From the NCBI GenBank assembly GCA_030425045.1, contig JAUHVL010000016.1:1-64000 (forward strand): a stretch of 64,000 bases of DNA. The letters run 5' to 3'. The position numbers were made by a program, and so were the translations under genes. Origin of the DNA: a bacterium. GTDB taxonomy: Bacteria > Bdellovibrionota > Bacteriovoracia > Bacteriovoracales > Bacteriovoracaceae. Under the pieces are notes generated by a model. It was not told the origin of the DNA, ran no database searches, and was given only the letters and a program-made list of their open reading frames with translations. Shown one piece after another: positions 7,488-16,606 of the stretch; position 1 is the first letter of the stretch; every line of letters begins with the position of its first letter.

Positions 7488-8110
7488 TCTTCGAGATCAT
7501 CGAGGTTCACTTCACTTGAAATAGTAAAGCCACTCATTCTTTCGGGCTCTTTTTTAATAAAAGGAAATTCTATTTTTTGAAGGCCGTCAAAGTCATGATC
7601 GTAAGCTATGGTTACCGTTTTTGGCATGAAGTCGGTGAGAGAGCTTAAGTAATAATCCTCAGGTAAATTGATATGAGGATTTTCTTCTTCATCGTTTTCA
7701 TCGAGTTCGGTCATTGGCTTTGCTGATGTATTTTTACAAATAAGAGCAGCTTTTAATTTTGTTTTTGGGATATCTGAAGTCAGTGACCAAGAACCGATAT
7801 GAAAAGAATCGAGATAGAAAGTAGATTTTCCATAAGTAAGCTTTCGAGGAATTAAGAGTGATTGAAGAAACTTTCTGGTGGAAGCATCTTTAGATTTTTT
7901 TGCCAACTTGTCTGCTAAAATTGAATCTTCAATTCTTATCAAATAAGCCCCAGGCTCCTTAGTTGACTTAAATAGTAGATACTGAAAGGCAATACTAAAT
8001 AAGGTGTAGAGCTTTTGCTGGGATAAATGGATATGATTAACATCGGACTCTACGAGGGTTTTAACCCCTTCATAAAGTTCTTCTTTTGGCATGTCTCTTC
8101 GACTTCTCAT
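7484..8110 (-). CDS. hypothetical cytoplasmic protein
   Basis: The 208-residue protein has no signal peptide or membrane segment. The first half is mostly helical and basic (LSQQKLYTLFSIAFQYLLF, ILADKLAKKSKDASTRKFL). An acidic linker (ELDENDEEENPH, about residues 140-150) separates it from a C-terminal half with short strands. I recognise no family. It could start at 8110 or at an internal ATG near 8092 (MPKEELYEG), which has a slightly better purine stretch upstream. It is convergent with cpaF and shares 4 bases with it, and the divergent neighbour is fusA. Confidence 0.6.
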   Translation of the reverse strand: MRSRRDMPKEELYEGVKTLVESDVNHIHLSQQKLYTLFSIAFQYLLFKSTKEPGAYLIRIEDSILADKLAKKSKDASTRKFLQSLLIPRKLTYGKSTFYLDSFHIGSWSLTSDIPKTKLKAALICKNTSAKPMTELDENDEEENPHINLPEDYYLSSLTDFMPKTVTIAYDHDFDGLQKIEFPFIKKEPERMSGFTISSEVNLDDLED

Positions 8111-8237
8111 AGCTTCAAAACATCTCTCTTCATATGGAAAGGTGATTAGTTAAGTGAATTATTACACCATGTCCATATGATTTTTTATTATTATGCATAA
8201 ACCTTGTGATTTCAGCAAAAAAAAGAACTTTCCATCG

Positions 8238-8266
8238 TTGACTCTGTGACGGGCATTGCTTAAGAT
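8238..8266 (+). promoter_or_regulatory. sigma-70 promoter of fusA
   Basis: TTGACT at 8238-8243, a 17-nt spacer and TAAGAT at 8261-8266. This is a near-consensus housekeeping promoter, as expected for a translation factor. The leader is about 45 nt and holds a CAGGAG ribosome site. Confidence 0.7.
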
Positions 8267-8318
8267 GCGTCTGGTAATCTGTCATTATTAAATTAGGGAG
8301 TAGTCCCAGGAGTATCTT

Positions 8319-10481
8319 ATGAAACTAATGGCCAAAACAAGAAATATTGGTATTTCTGCCCATATTGACTCGGGTAAAACGACATTAACCGAAAGAATTC
8401 TCTTTTATTGTGGTGAAATTCACAAGATTGAAGACGTTCGTGGTGGTGGAGATGGCGCCAAAATGGACCATATGGAGCTCGAAAAAGAAAAAGGGATTAC
8501 GATTACTTCTGCTGCCACAACTGTTTGGTGGAGAGGTCTAGAAGGTAAAGGGACAACCTTTGCTGAAGGTGTAGATAAAGAAACTAGAGTAAATATTATT
8601 GATACTCCGGGCCACGTTGACTTTACTGTTGAAGTTGAAAGATCTCTTAGAGTTCTTGATGGTGCCATCCTTGTATTATGTTCGGTTTCTGGGGTTCAGT
8701 CTCAGTCAATTACTGTTGACCGTCAGATGAAAAGATATCGTGTTCCTCGTTTAGCTTTCCTAAACAAAATGGACCGTATGGGTGCCAATGCTTTTAAAGG
8801 AAGAGATGCCCTTGTTGAGAAGCTAGGTCATAACGCTGTTCTTATGCAAATTCCTATTGGTGCGGAAGACGAATTCAAAGGTGTTGTTGATCTCATCACG
8901 AGAAAGGCCTATTTCTTTGACGGTGATAATGGTGAAACCGTTCGTGTTGAAGATTGTCCTGCTGAATTACAAGAACAAATGGAAGAAATGAGATCTGAGA
9001 TGATCGATAAAGTTGCAGAGTATGATGACGATATCATGGAAGCATACCTTGAAGGAAATGAGCCAAGTGAAGAAGATCTTCATAAGTGTATTAAAAGAGG
9101 GGTGCAAACTCTTGCTTTAACTCCGGTTTATATGGGATCAGCTTTTAAAAACAAAGGTGTTCAACCACTTTTAGAAGCCGTTACTCGTTACCTTCCTTCT
9201 CCACTAGAGTGTGAAAAGCCAACAGCTAAAAAAGAAACTTCTGAAGGGGAAGAAAATATTACTCTTAATCCAAACCCTGATGACAAGCTTGTCATGATGG
9301 CCTTCAAAATTACAGATGAGCAGTTTGGACAATTAACTTATACTCGTATTTATCAAGGTCGTTTAAATAAAGGCGATACTGTTTTTAATACCAGAACGAA
9401 AAAGAAAACGCGTATTGGCCGTATCGTTCGTATGAACTCAGACGACAGAGAGAATATCGATGAATGTCATGCTGGTGATATTATTGCTCTTGTTGGTGTC
9501 GATTGTGCCTCAGGTGATACGTTTGTTGGTGATCAAGACCTTATGGATATCTCTTGTGAAGGTATTCACGTACCGATTCCCGTTATTGAATTTTCAATCG
9601 CGGCTAAAGATAAAAATGATCAAGCGAAACTTTCAAAAGGCTTACAGCGTTTTGTTAAAGAAGATCCGACTTTTCACGTTTATACAGATGAAGAATCAAA
9701 TGAAACAAGAATTGCCGGTATGGGTGAACTTCACCTGGAAATTTACGTTGAAAGATTAAAGCGTGAATATGGTTGTGTTGTTGAAGTTGGTGCACCTCAG
9801 GTGAACTATCGTGAAACAATCACCGGAGCGACTTCTTTTGATTACACTCATAAAAAGCAAACAGGTGGTTCTGGTCAATTTGGTCAGGTTGTCGGTGAGC
9901 TTAAGCCTCTAACTGAAGAAGAAAAAGATACAGAAGCACAAGTGTTTAAGTTTCATAACCAGATTAAAGGTGGGGCGATTCCTAACGAATTTATTGGTGC
10001 TTGTGAAAAAGGTTTCCAAGACGTTATGGATAAAGGTCCATTGGCCGCTTTCCCAGTTATTAACTGTGAGGTTTTCTTACAAGATGGTAAGCACCACGAT
10101 GTTGACTCTTCTGACCTTGCCTTTAGAATTGCTTCTCGTCAGGCCATGAGACAAGCTATTAAAAGTGCTGGTCCAGTTCTGCTAGAGCCAATCATGAAAG
10201 TTGAAGTAACAACACCAGATGAGTATCAAGGGACAATTATTGGTGACCTTTCTTCTCGAAGAGGGATGATTCAAGGTTCTGAAACTGATCCTAATGGTGA
10301 AGTTATTATTAATGCAGAAGTTCCTCTTTCTGAAATGTTTGGTTACTCTTCAGATCTTCGTTCTTTCTCTGCTGGTAAAGCAACTTATACGATGGAGTTT
10401 GCGAAATATGCTGAATGTCCATCAAATATCTCTGAGAAAGTTATGGCGGAAAGAGCTGAGAAGCTTGCTTCAGACGATTAG
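8319..10481 (+). CDS. fusA: translation elongation factor G, mitochondrial/spdEFG1 type
   Basis: The 720-residue GTPase moves tRNA and mRNA through the ribosome. The G motifs are AHIDSGKT (about 14-21), a conserved EKEKGITI switch, DTPGHVDF and NKMD. Domains II-V follow, including GMGELHLEIYVERLKREYG and a domain IV start DYTHKKQTGGSGQFGQV. Compared with what I know of bacterial EF-G, it is closer to mitochondrial EF-G1: TVDRQMKRYRVPRLAF, GHNAVLMQIPIG, GSAFKNKGVQPLLEAV and DCASGDTF are hallmarks of that branch. That implies an spdEFG1 translocase, usually paired with an spdEFG2 recycling factor elsewhere. It is a single-gene unit with its own promoter and a hairpin terminator. Confidence 0.96.
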   Translation: MKLMAKTRNIGISAHIDSGKTTLTERILFYCGEIHKIEDVRGGGDGAKMDHMELEKEKGITITSAATTVWWRGLEGKGTTFAEGVDKETRVNIIDTPGHVDFTVEVERSLRVLDGAILVLCSVSGVQSQSITVDRQMKRYRVPRLAFLNKMDRMGANAFKGRDALVEKLGHNAVLMQIPIGAEDEFKGVVDLITRKAYFFDGDNGETVRVEDCPAELQEQMEEMRSEMIDKVAEYDDDIMEAYLEGNEPSEEDLHKCIKRGVQTLALTPVYMGSAFKNKGVQPLLEAVTRYLPSPLECEKPTAKKETSEGEENITLNPNPDDKLVMMAFKITDEQFGQLTYTRIYQGRLNKGDTVFNTRTKKKTRIGRIVRMNSDDRENIDECHAGDIIALVGVDCASGDTFVGDQDLMDISCEGIHVPIPVIEFSIAAKDKNDQAKLSKGLQRFVKEDPTFHVYTDEESNETRIAGMGELHLEIYVERLKREYGCVVEVGAPQVNYRETITGATSFDYTHKKQTGGSGQFGQVVGELKPLTEEEKDTEAQVFKFHNQIKGGAIPNEFIGACEKGFQDVMDKGPLAAFPVINCEVFLQDGKHHDVDSSDLAFRIASRQAMRQAIKSAGPVLLEPIMKVEVTTPDEYQGTIIGDLSSRRGMIQGSETDPNGEVIINAEVPLSEMFGYSSDLRSFSAGKATYTMEFAKYAECPSNISEKVMAERAEKLASDD

Positions 10482-10506
10482 TTTTAATAAAAAATTTCTC
10501 AATAAG

Positions 10507-10535
10507 AAAGCGACCTCTGTGGTCGCTTTTTTTTA
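10507..10535 (+). terminator. Rho-independent terminator of fusA
   Basis: AAAGCGACC (10507-10515), loop TCTGT and GGTCGCTTT (10521-10529) form a perfect 9-bp stem, followed at once by a run of T. It lies 26 bases after the fusA stop. Confidence 0.9.
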
Positions 10536-10746
10536 TTATTGCCAAGGAAACGAGGCTAATACTTTATAGTTTTATTTTTAAATGTGGCCTTGATATTTTT
10601 CACTAAGTATTTACTTTGATGTAGTAACCTTTCTTTTCAAAAAATCTGAACATAATTTCCGATAGAATCTCTTTGTATACTGACGAAGATCAAGTTTTAC
10701 GCTCTTTGAAACGATAAAGGAGTTAAGAAAAAATTTTGGAGAACTT

Positions 10747-11745
10747 ATGTTAGGTCGATTACCACTATATTTGATATTAATTCCTTTTATTTCATCTTGC
10801 GTTTTTGTGAAACTCACGACCCCTGATAGTTTAAATTTTTCAGTAGGTGATAAAGTGGTGTTTCAGGGAAGAACATCAAAAGGTGTGGAAGAAGTCATCC
10901 TGACAACTCCTAATGGAGGAAGTACAAGAGTTCCCGTTTCTAATAAGCAGTTTGCCTTTTCATTAACGTTTACAACAGAAGTTTCTAATGGAGAGCTTAA
11001 TTTAAAGGCGATGAAAAAAGGTAAAATCAAAGCGGAGTCTATTTATTATGTTAATGTCAGAGGGGACAAACCACCTGTACCTGATGATATGGGAGTGTTT
11101 GGTTTTGCTCCTCCAAGTAATGCAGATATTGAAAAGAATCATACCTTGTGGGCAACCTATTATTACCTTCTTGTTGCTGATGCTATTTCTGGAGGTACGC
11201 CTCTTAGAGATTTGCAAGGAAACCGTTTAGGGCCTGAAGTTTCTCGAAAGAATTGGTGCCTTGGTGCTCTTGAGGGCTCCATGCTGGTTTGGGAAAATGG
11301 TGTGGCCACAACTTATAATTATGCTGGAACAAGTAGTTCTCATAATGTTGATTGTAGTCCTTATTTTGATCATACACCCTCTCATCGAGTGAAGTTTAGA
11401 TTGGCCAATCACCCTTATGGTGATGGGGTAAGAAATTATCCATTAATTCCCTACAGAACAATTGCTGTCGACCCAAGGGTGATTCCCTATGGAAGTGTAA
11501 TTTATATTCCAGATGCAAGGGGAGTGAAGCTTACTTTACCTGATGGTTCTAAAGTTACTCATGACGGTTACTTCTTTGCTGGTGATACGGGTGGGCTTAT
11601 TAAAAATACTCATATCGATGTTTTCTATGGAACCAATACCAGTAACCCCTTTAGTTTTGTAAAAAGTAGGGCAACAGGTACGTTCAAGGCCTATCTCATC
11701 GATCCAGGTCATGAGGCTGCTGTATTTTTAGATAATATTCATTGA
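10747..11745 (+). CDS. 3D-domain lipoprotein, MltA-like fold
   Basis: The 332-residue lipoprotein (lipobox ISSC, cysteine near residue 18) has a beta-rich N-terminal module to about residue 105. The C-terminal part carries a 3D (Asp-Asp-Asp) domain, the double-psi barrel of MltA-type lytic transglycosylases: YRTIAVDPRVIPYGS (about 236-250), GYFFAGDTGG and HIDVFYG supply the three aspartates. Such enzymes cleave peptidoglycan glycan strands, so an outer-membrane-anchored wall enzyme is likely. The region 10536-10746 before it holds no gene I can support. The start has TTTTGGAGAAC upstream. No terminator follows before the LysR gene. Confidence 0.85.
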   Translation: MLGRLPLYLILIPFISSCVFVKLTTPDSLNFSVGDKVVFQGRTSKGVEEVILTTPNGGSTRVPVSNKQFAFSLTFTTEVSNGELNLKAMKKGKIKAESIYYVNVRGDKPPVPDDMGVFGFAPPSNADIEKNHTLWATYYYLLVADAISGGTPLRDLQGNRLGPEVSRKNWCLGALEGSMLVWENGVATTYNYAGTSSSHNVDCSPYFDHTPSHRVKFRLANHPYGDGVRNYPLIPYRTIAVDPRVIPYGSVIYIPDARGVKLTLPDGSKVTHDGYFFAGDTGGLIKNTHIDVFYGTNTSNPFSFVKSRATGTFKAYLIDPGHEAAVFLDNIH

Positions 11746-11818
11746 GATCAGATTGATTATTAGTCTTGTCTAATATATATAGGTTTTAGCATTATATAAA
11801 ACTTATAGATGAGGCAGT

Positions 11819-12739
11819 ATGATCGAAATTAGTCAGCTACAGACTTTAGTAGCGGTAGCAAAAATAGGTAGTTTTTCGAAAGCTGCTGAAAGTTTAAAAG
11901 TAACTCAGTCTGCAATCAGCCAGTCTATTAAAAATATTGAAAGCCGTATCGGTGTTAAAATCTTCAAAAGGGCCGGAAAGAAAGTTGTCCTCACGCTTGA
12001 GGGAGAAAAACTTTTTCATATGGGCAACCTTTTTATCTCTCAGATGGAAGATGTGCTTGATGAAATTAAGCAAGACAAAGAGTCTATGGCCGGTGCTATT
12101 CGCGTGGGAACATTAACAGGTATTGGTAAATCCTGGCTTGCTCCTATGATGTTACAGATTGCTGATGAGTTTCCAGAGCTGACAATATCTATAAACCTTG
12201 GCTTTCAAGAAGATCTTGTAAAAGAGTTTGATAATTATGAACTCGATTTCTTGATTCTTCCAGAAGAGGCCTTACCCACTACTGGAGAGAGGGAGCTTAT
12301 CGGTGAAGAGCGATCTGTTTTTGTTTATCCTGATAAGCCAGAGTATCAAGTTAACGGTGACTTAACGTTAGAAGATATAAGTAATTTTCCTACAATATTA
12401 TTTCAAGAGGGTGGAGACAGTCTCTATTTAAAATGGTGTAAAGAAAGATTTGGAAAAATTCCACGTAAAATTAATAAAAAATATATTATTAATAGTCATG
12501 GAAATATGCTTCAAGCTGTTCAAAAAGGTTTAGGTGTCGCTGTAGTACCAGTTCATGTTCTCAACAGATCTTATTATAAAGATAAGGTGAATTGTATGAG
12601 AGATATTGAAGTGAGTAATGGTAAGTTCTTTGTAGCCTATCATAAAGAATCTCTTGATTTGAACAGGGTAAGAACTATTTTACATAAATTAACTTCGGCT
12701 AGAAATCCGCTAGAGCAATTTCCACTTAATGCGCATTAA
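11819..12739 (+). CDS. LysR-family transcriptional regulator
   Basis: The 306-residue protein has the LysR winged-helix domain in residues 1-60 (LQTLVAVAKIGSFSKAAESLKVTQSAISQSIKNIESRIGVKIF, split here by recognition helix QSAISQSI). A periplasmic-binding-protein-like effector domain follows (RVGTLTGIGKSWLAPMML onward). LysR regulators often control a divergent gene, but the upstream neighbour is the 3D lipoprotein in the same direction, so no target is evident. The ligand is unknown. GAGGCAGT upstream supports the start. The stop lies five bases before the nucleotidyltransferase gene. Confidence 0.92.
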   Translation: MIEISQLQTLVAVAKIGSFSKAAESLKVTQSAISQSIKNIESRIGVKIFKRAGKKVVLTLEGEKLFHMGNLFISQMEDVLDEIKQDKESMAGAIRVGTLTGIGKSWLAPMMLQIADEFPELTISINLGFQEDLVKEFDNYELDFLILPEEALPTTGERELIGEERSVFVYPDKPEYQVNGDLTLEDISNFPTILFQEGGDSLYLKWCKERFGKIPRKINKKYIINSHGNMLQAVQKGLGVAVVPVHVLNRSYYKDKVNCMRDIEVSNGKFFVAYHKESLDLNRVRTILHKLTSARNPLEQFPLNAH

Positions 12740-12744
12740 TCTTT

Positions 12745-13953
12745 ATGGAATTCAAACATAAGCAAAAGATAGATCATTTTTTAAGCTTACTTAACTCAAA
12801 TGTCCTAGAGCTTATTGATGAGCTGATGGAGAATGGAGTTGGAGTCGCTCTTGTCGGTGGAGCGGTGAGAGACTTTGTTTTATCAAATAAAATACCAACA
12901 GATTTAGATTTTGAGATTTTTCCACTCGATGATTGTGATGAAAAAACTTGGGTTGAAAAGATCAAATCGACATTTGATAAACGGTTTGAAAAAAATGATT
13001 TTAATGTCCATAAAATTGATTTCCATGGATATGATCTTGAGTTCGCTCCTGCTCGAGTTGAGTTTTACGATAGTGATCAAGAGGTTTTCTCTCATTCAAG
13101 TTTTTCTGTAAATTATTTAACGACGTTTGTGCCGGAAAAAAGTTTTATCAGAAGGGATTTTACCTGTAATGCGATGGCCATTTTGTTTAATAAAAAAGAA
13201 TGTTTTTTTTACGACCCTTTTTCGGGGCTTGATAGTCTAAAAGAAATGTCACTTTATGCTTGTGGAGAAAACTTTTGTTTTGATCCCGTCCGTTTTTTAA
13301 GAGCGATAAGATTTTCTCTTTTTTTAGAAATGTCGCTTTCGAGTGAGCTTGAACAAACTTTAGGTAAAATGAACTTAGAGAGGTTAAGCGAATATTATTT
13401 CTTTAAAGAGGCTTTTAAAAGTCGTGATTTCTTTTCGTTTGTGAAGCAATTTAATCACATTGTAAAAACCTATAATATTAAGACTCCAGAATATTATCCC
13501 TATATAGAGAAATTAAACTTTCAGTATAGTGAAAAACCTCAAAATCAATTTGAACTATTAATACTTCTTATTTTGAAAAATGTTTCACAGGTTGAGTTAA
13601 TCGATTTAAATGGTCTTTTTCAATATAAAAAAGGTTTTATAGCTAAGTGGATGAATCTCTTCCGTCTTTGTGAATCGATAAGTATTGATGGCATGCAATT
13701 AAAACAACCATTAGAAAAATTCATAGAGAGCTCTCTTCGAGAGCAGTATTATGACCTTTATAAATTAATAAATAATCTCAAATTAGAAGATTATGATTTT
13801 ATTTTTTTGAAAACACTTAATAAGGATCTTTTCTCTAAAATAGAGTTTCTCATTAAACTTCATAAAACTAAGAAAAGCCAAAAACTTGATTATAACGGTA
13901 TCAGAGCAGAAGAAAGAAAGTATCTTCAAGCCTTCGAATTCTTTAAAGCCTAG
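12745..13953 (+). CDS. CCA-adding/poly(A) polymerase-family nucleotidyltransferase
   Basis: The 402-residue protein is a class II nucleotidyltransferase. The N-terminal catalytic head has LVGGAVRDFVL (about 35-45), the metal-binding pair in TDLDFEIF (about 53), and RRDFTCNAMAI, then DPVRFLRAIRF of the neck. The family adds CCA to tRNA 3' ends or polyadenylates RNA. Sequence inspection alone does not separate these roles, and no HD phosphohydrolase domain follows. The C-terminal half is AT-rich, lysine-rich and weakly conserved. The start lies close behind the LysR stop without an evident Shine-Dalgarno, suggesting coupling. Confidence 0.85.
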   Translation: MEFKHKQKIDHFLSLLNSNVLELIDELMENGVGVALVGGAVRDFVLSNKIPTDLDFEIFPLDDCDEKTWVEKIKSTFDKRFEKNDFNVHKIDFHGYDLEFAPARVEFYDSDQEVFSHSSFSVNYLTTFVPEKSFIRRDFTCNAMAILFNKKECFFYDPFSGLDSLKEMSLYACGENFCFDPVRFLRAIRFSLFLEMSLSSELEQTLGKMNLERLSEYYFFKEAFKSRDFFSFVKQFNHIVKTYNIKTPEYYPYIEKLNFQYSEKPQNQFELLILLILKNVSQVELIDLNGLFQYKKGFIAKWMNLFRLCESISIDGMQLKQPLEKFIESSLREQYYDLYKLINNLKLEDYDFIFLKTLNKDLFSKIEFLIKLHKTKKSQKLDYNGIRAEERKYLQAFEFFKA

Positions 13954-14070
13954 GTAAAACCTGCCTAAATAAAAGTTAGTGTGAGAGGATTTCCATTCAA
14001 TGGTAAAATGGTAGTGGGTAGGTCTGCGCTCAATTCATAATGGCGAGAATAGATTGTCTAGGAGGAAGGC

Positions 14071-14502
14071 ATGATTAATATTCACACAATCATTGCTGGC
14101 CATAGGTCAAAATCCAAGGCCACAAAAAGTGATCAGCTCATTTCACAAACTAAAAGTCACAAGACACCTACTAGTAGTGACATTCCTGATTTATTTTTTG
14201 ATGAGATTTTAGTGATTTATAAGTTACAGCGAGTTGAGATCATGGTGCTCATGTACCTTTACCGAAAGGTTTGGTGTAAACCCAATCTTTATAAAAAGTA
14301 TGGAATATCTCAGCTTCTGTCCCATACCGATATGGTTAATAGTTTAAACCTTTCGATAGAAGATGTTTATCAATCATTGAGAAAACTTGAAGAATTAGGT
14401 TTTATTGGAACCATAAGAAGTGGACAGTATTTTGTTAGAAAATATTTTACTCGTGAAAATGATGAGAAATATGAACAGACCTATGATGATTTCGAGGTAT
14501 AG
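14071..14502 (+). CDS. small protein with winged-helix-like C-terminus
   Basis: The 143-residue protein has a very good ribosome site (AGGAGGAAGG). Residues 1-45 are basic and disordered. Residues about 50-125 look like a winged helix: helices VIYKLQRVEIMVLMYLYRKV and MVNSLNLS, then IEDVYQSLRKLEELGFIGTIRSGQYFVRKYF, which resembles a recognition helix and wing. An acidic tail closes it. It could bind DNA or act as a protein adaptor. The next gene, a large receiver/PilZ-like protein, starts 9 bases downstream, so the two form one unit. I do not recognise a named family. Confidence 0.6.
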   Translation: MINIHTIIAGHRSKSKATKSDQLISQTKSHKTPTSSDIPDLFFDEILVIYKLQRVEIMVLMYLYRKVWCKPNLYKKYGISQLLSHTDMVNSLNLSIEDVYQSLRKLEELGFIGTIRSGQYFVRKYFTRENDEKYEQTYDDFEV

Positions 14503-14511
14503 GAAAGTATA

Positions 14512-16557
14512 GTGGTCGCAGGAAACAAAGGAAGCGCAAAAAATATCATCTTTTTTGGAGATGATGAAAGCTTTTATGAAAGCTTGAAGCCTCGTTTTGT
14601 TGAAAATTATGAACAGTTTCAATGGGAATTTATTTATATAAAAGAAGACCTTAATGAGCATGTTCAGGTCAAGCTGCTAGACTTAATAGAATTAAAACCG
14701 GTGATCATTTATTTTGACTTTAGCTGCTATAGTGATCGCTTGAAAAACCTCATTGAAATGGTGACGAAAGATTCTCGTTTTAAGGGGGTCGCAAAAGTTG
14801 GACTGTGTGAAAAGAAAGAAAGTTGTGTCAAGTATACAGGTCTTGGATTAGAACTGATTTATGTTAAGGGAGCTGAGCTCCATGACTTTGTATTTGGACC
14901 GTTAACTGTTGCAATGCCTGATGTCGCTCAAAAGAAACAGTTTGCAACGGCAAAATGTGAAGAAAGTATTTCGTTAAATAGTTATGGAAAAATTGGTTTT
15001 TTGACCGCCAGTTATGCTCATGTTGAAGGTAATATGATCTTGGAGCAAGGAGCTCGTTTATATCTTCATCACAATTTAGATAAATCGATTCTTCCTTCTT
15101 CAAATTTTACGGTTAAGGTAAATTATAATTATGATTTACATTATCATTTTGATTATTCATATGATCTTGAATTTCATTATGTCGATGAGCCAAATTTAGA
15201 AGACGATAATGAGCTAATGCATTCTGATGGTAGCGATGAAGAGGCGATGGCCCAAGCTGAAAAACTTGAAGAAGAAAGAGCACGAAGACAAGAAGAAATT
15301 GAAAGTTTTGATCATCGACTAAAACAAACAAAAAAGAAGTTTAAAGAATGGGTTTGGGATAAAGTCGACCTTGGTAAAGAGAAAAAACTTAAAGTGATGG
15401 TTTATGATCCTAAAATGAGAATTCTTGGTGAAGAAGAGTGTCAACCGCTTGATTCATATCCTTTTTCACTTAGGTGTTTTAGTAAGTTAAGTGATGACCT
15501 AGATGAGATAAAAAAAATCAGACCTGGCATTATCGCAATTCAATTAATGGGTGAAATCGAGTTTGAAAATAGAGAAATCTTTTTAAATGCGATAGAAGCT
15601 TATAAAAATAAAGAGAGTATGGAGCAGACGGGTCCTCCCAAAGCTGAATGGCAGATGAGTGAAGATGAAGTTGAGCTTGAAAGGCTTAAAAAGAACTTGC
15701 CTGAGCTTGAAGCAGACGATGGGGAGCTTGTAAAAAGACTGATCGAAAAAGTTAAATCGATAGATAATTATAGTCCTATCGTTGTCCTTTTAAATAGTCA
15801 CCTTCAATCAGCAGCGGCCTTACAACAAACATATCAATACTCTATGTTGATGACGAATGACTCTGAGATTTCAACAGTGTTAATTGAGTCAATGGCCACG
15901 ATGTTTTTGAAAAAGCAACAAGAGAAGTATGAAACACTGATGGAGCAAAAGTTAAATCAGTTAAAGCAAAAAGACCCTAAAAAATATCAACGATTTACCA
16001 TTCATGACCTTAAAGAGAAACGATACTATGTAAACAAAAATGATACCTTAGGCATTGTTCGTTATGGTGTTCCTGGCATGATCGTAAAAATGAATGAAAG
16101 TGAACTGGTTATATCTTCTGATAGCGAACTTAAACTAGGTATCTATCAAATTGAAGAGCCTTTTCCAATGTTTCTAACTTTTGTTCCTGTTGAAAAGGGA
16201 AAACCCTTTGTGAAAGAAAGAGGAACAAATTTCTATCGTGGACTAATTAATGGTATATCAGAAGAAGATAAAAAAGAACTAAGAAGATACGTAAACGAAG
16301 TTTTCTTTGCACCTCTTGAACAGCAAAAAGCAAAAGAACTTGAAGATTTTCAGAGTCTTAATGAATTGAAGCTACAAGAAAGAATTGAAGAAGAGAAAAG
16401 ACTTGAAGAGGAGAGACTTGCTGAACTCAATGTAGAAGAAGAGGATGAAAATGAGGAAGGCGAAGTCACCAATCTAGAAGGTGAAGAAACAGAAAGTGTT
16501 GAGGCAAGTGGTGAAGAGGCAGAAAATCAAATTGATGACATTGACGAAGCGAGTTAG
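14512..16557 (+). CDS. large receiver-like/PilZ-like protein with acidic tail
   Basis: The GTG start at 14512 has AGGAAAG upstream. The 681-residue product has no signal peptide. Residues about 10-125 alternate strand and helix like a response-regulator receiver (KNIIFFGDDESFYESL, KPVIIYFDFS, VGLCEKK). About 145-235 look like a beta-rich PilZ-type domain (SLNSYGKIGFLTASY). An acidic coiled region follows. About 295-460 resemble a second receiver with an insertion (KLKVMVYDPKMRILG, PGIIAIQLMG, YSPIVVLLNS). A second beta-rich part (about 505-570) and a long Glu-rich tail end it. The PilZ calls are tentative. It may be a c-di-GMP or phospho-signal scaffold and is analogous to the 922-residue protein at 50578. 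Confidence 0.55.
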   Translation: MVAGNKGSAKNIIFFGDDESFYESLKPRFVENYEQFQWEFIYIKEDLNEHVQVKLLDLIELKPVIIYFDFSCYSDRLKNLIEMVTKDSRFKGVAKVGLCEKKESCVKYTGLGLELIYVKGAELHDFVFGPLTVAMPDVAQKKQFATAKCEESISLNSYGKIGFLTASYAHVEGNMILEQGARLYLHHNLDKSILPSSNFTVKVNYNYDLHYHFDYSYDLEFHYVDEPNLEDDNELMHSDGSDEEAMAQAEKLEEERARRQEEIESFDHRLKQTKKKFKEWVWDKVDLGKEKKLKVMVYDPKMRILGEEECQPLDSYPFSLRCFSKLSDDLDEIKKIRPGIIAIQLMGEIEFENREIFLNAIEAYKNKESMEQTGPPKAEWQMSEDEVELERLKKNLPELEADDGELVKRLIEKVKSIDNYSPIVVLLNSHLQSAAALQQTYQYSMLMTNDSEISTVLIESMATMFLKKQQEKYETLMEQKLNQLKQKDPKKYQRFTIHDLKEKRYYVNKNDTLGIVRYGVPGMIVKMNESELVISSDSELKLGIYQIEEPFPMFLTFVPVEKGKPFVKERGTNFYRGLINGISEEDKKELRRYVNEVFFAPLEQQKAKELEDFQSLNELKLQERIEEEKRLEEERLAELNVEEEDENEEGEVTNLEGEETESVEASGEEAENQIDDIDEAS

Positions 16558-16559
16558 TC

Positions 16560-16588
16560 TTGTCGTAAAATGTGTATTCCTTTAAATT
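16560..16588 (+). promoter_or_regulatory. possible sigma-70 promoter of ppx
   Basis: TTGTCG, a 17-nt spacer and TAAATT lie just after the preceding stop codon and 18 bases before the ppx ATG. Confidence 0.4.
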
Positions 16589-16606
16589 AAAATCCATGGA
16601 TTTCAT

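Noticed and set aside
10611-10817. 68-residue minus-strand frame between fusA and the 3D lipoprotein gene
   Set aside because: It overlaps the lipoprotein start, has no ribosome site and shows no protein-like features.
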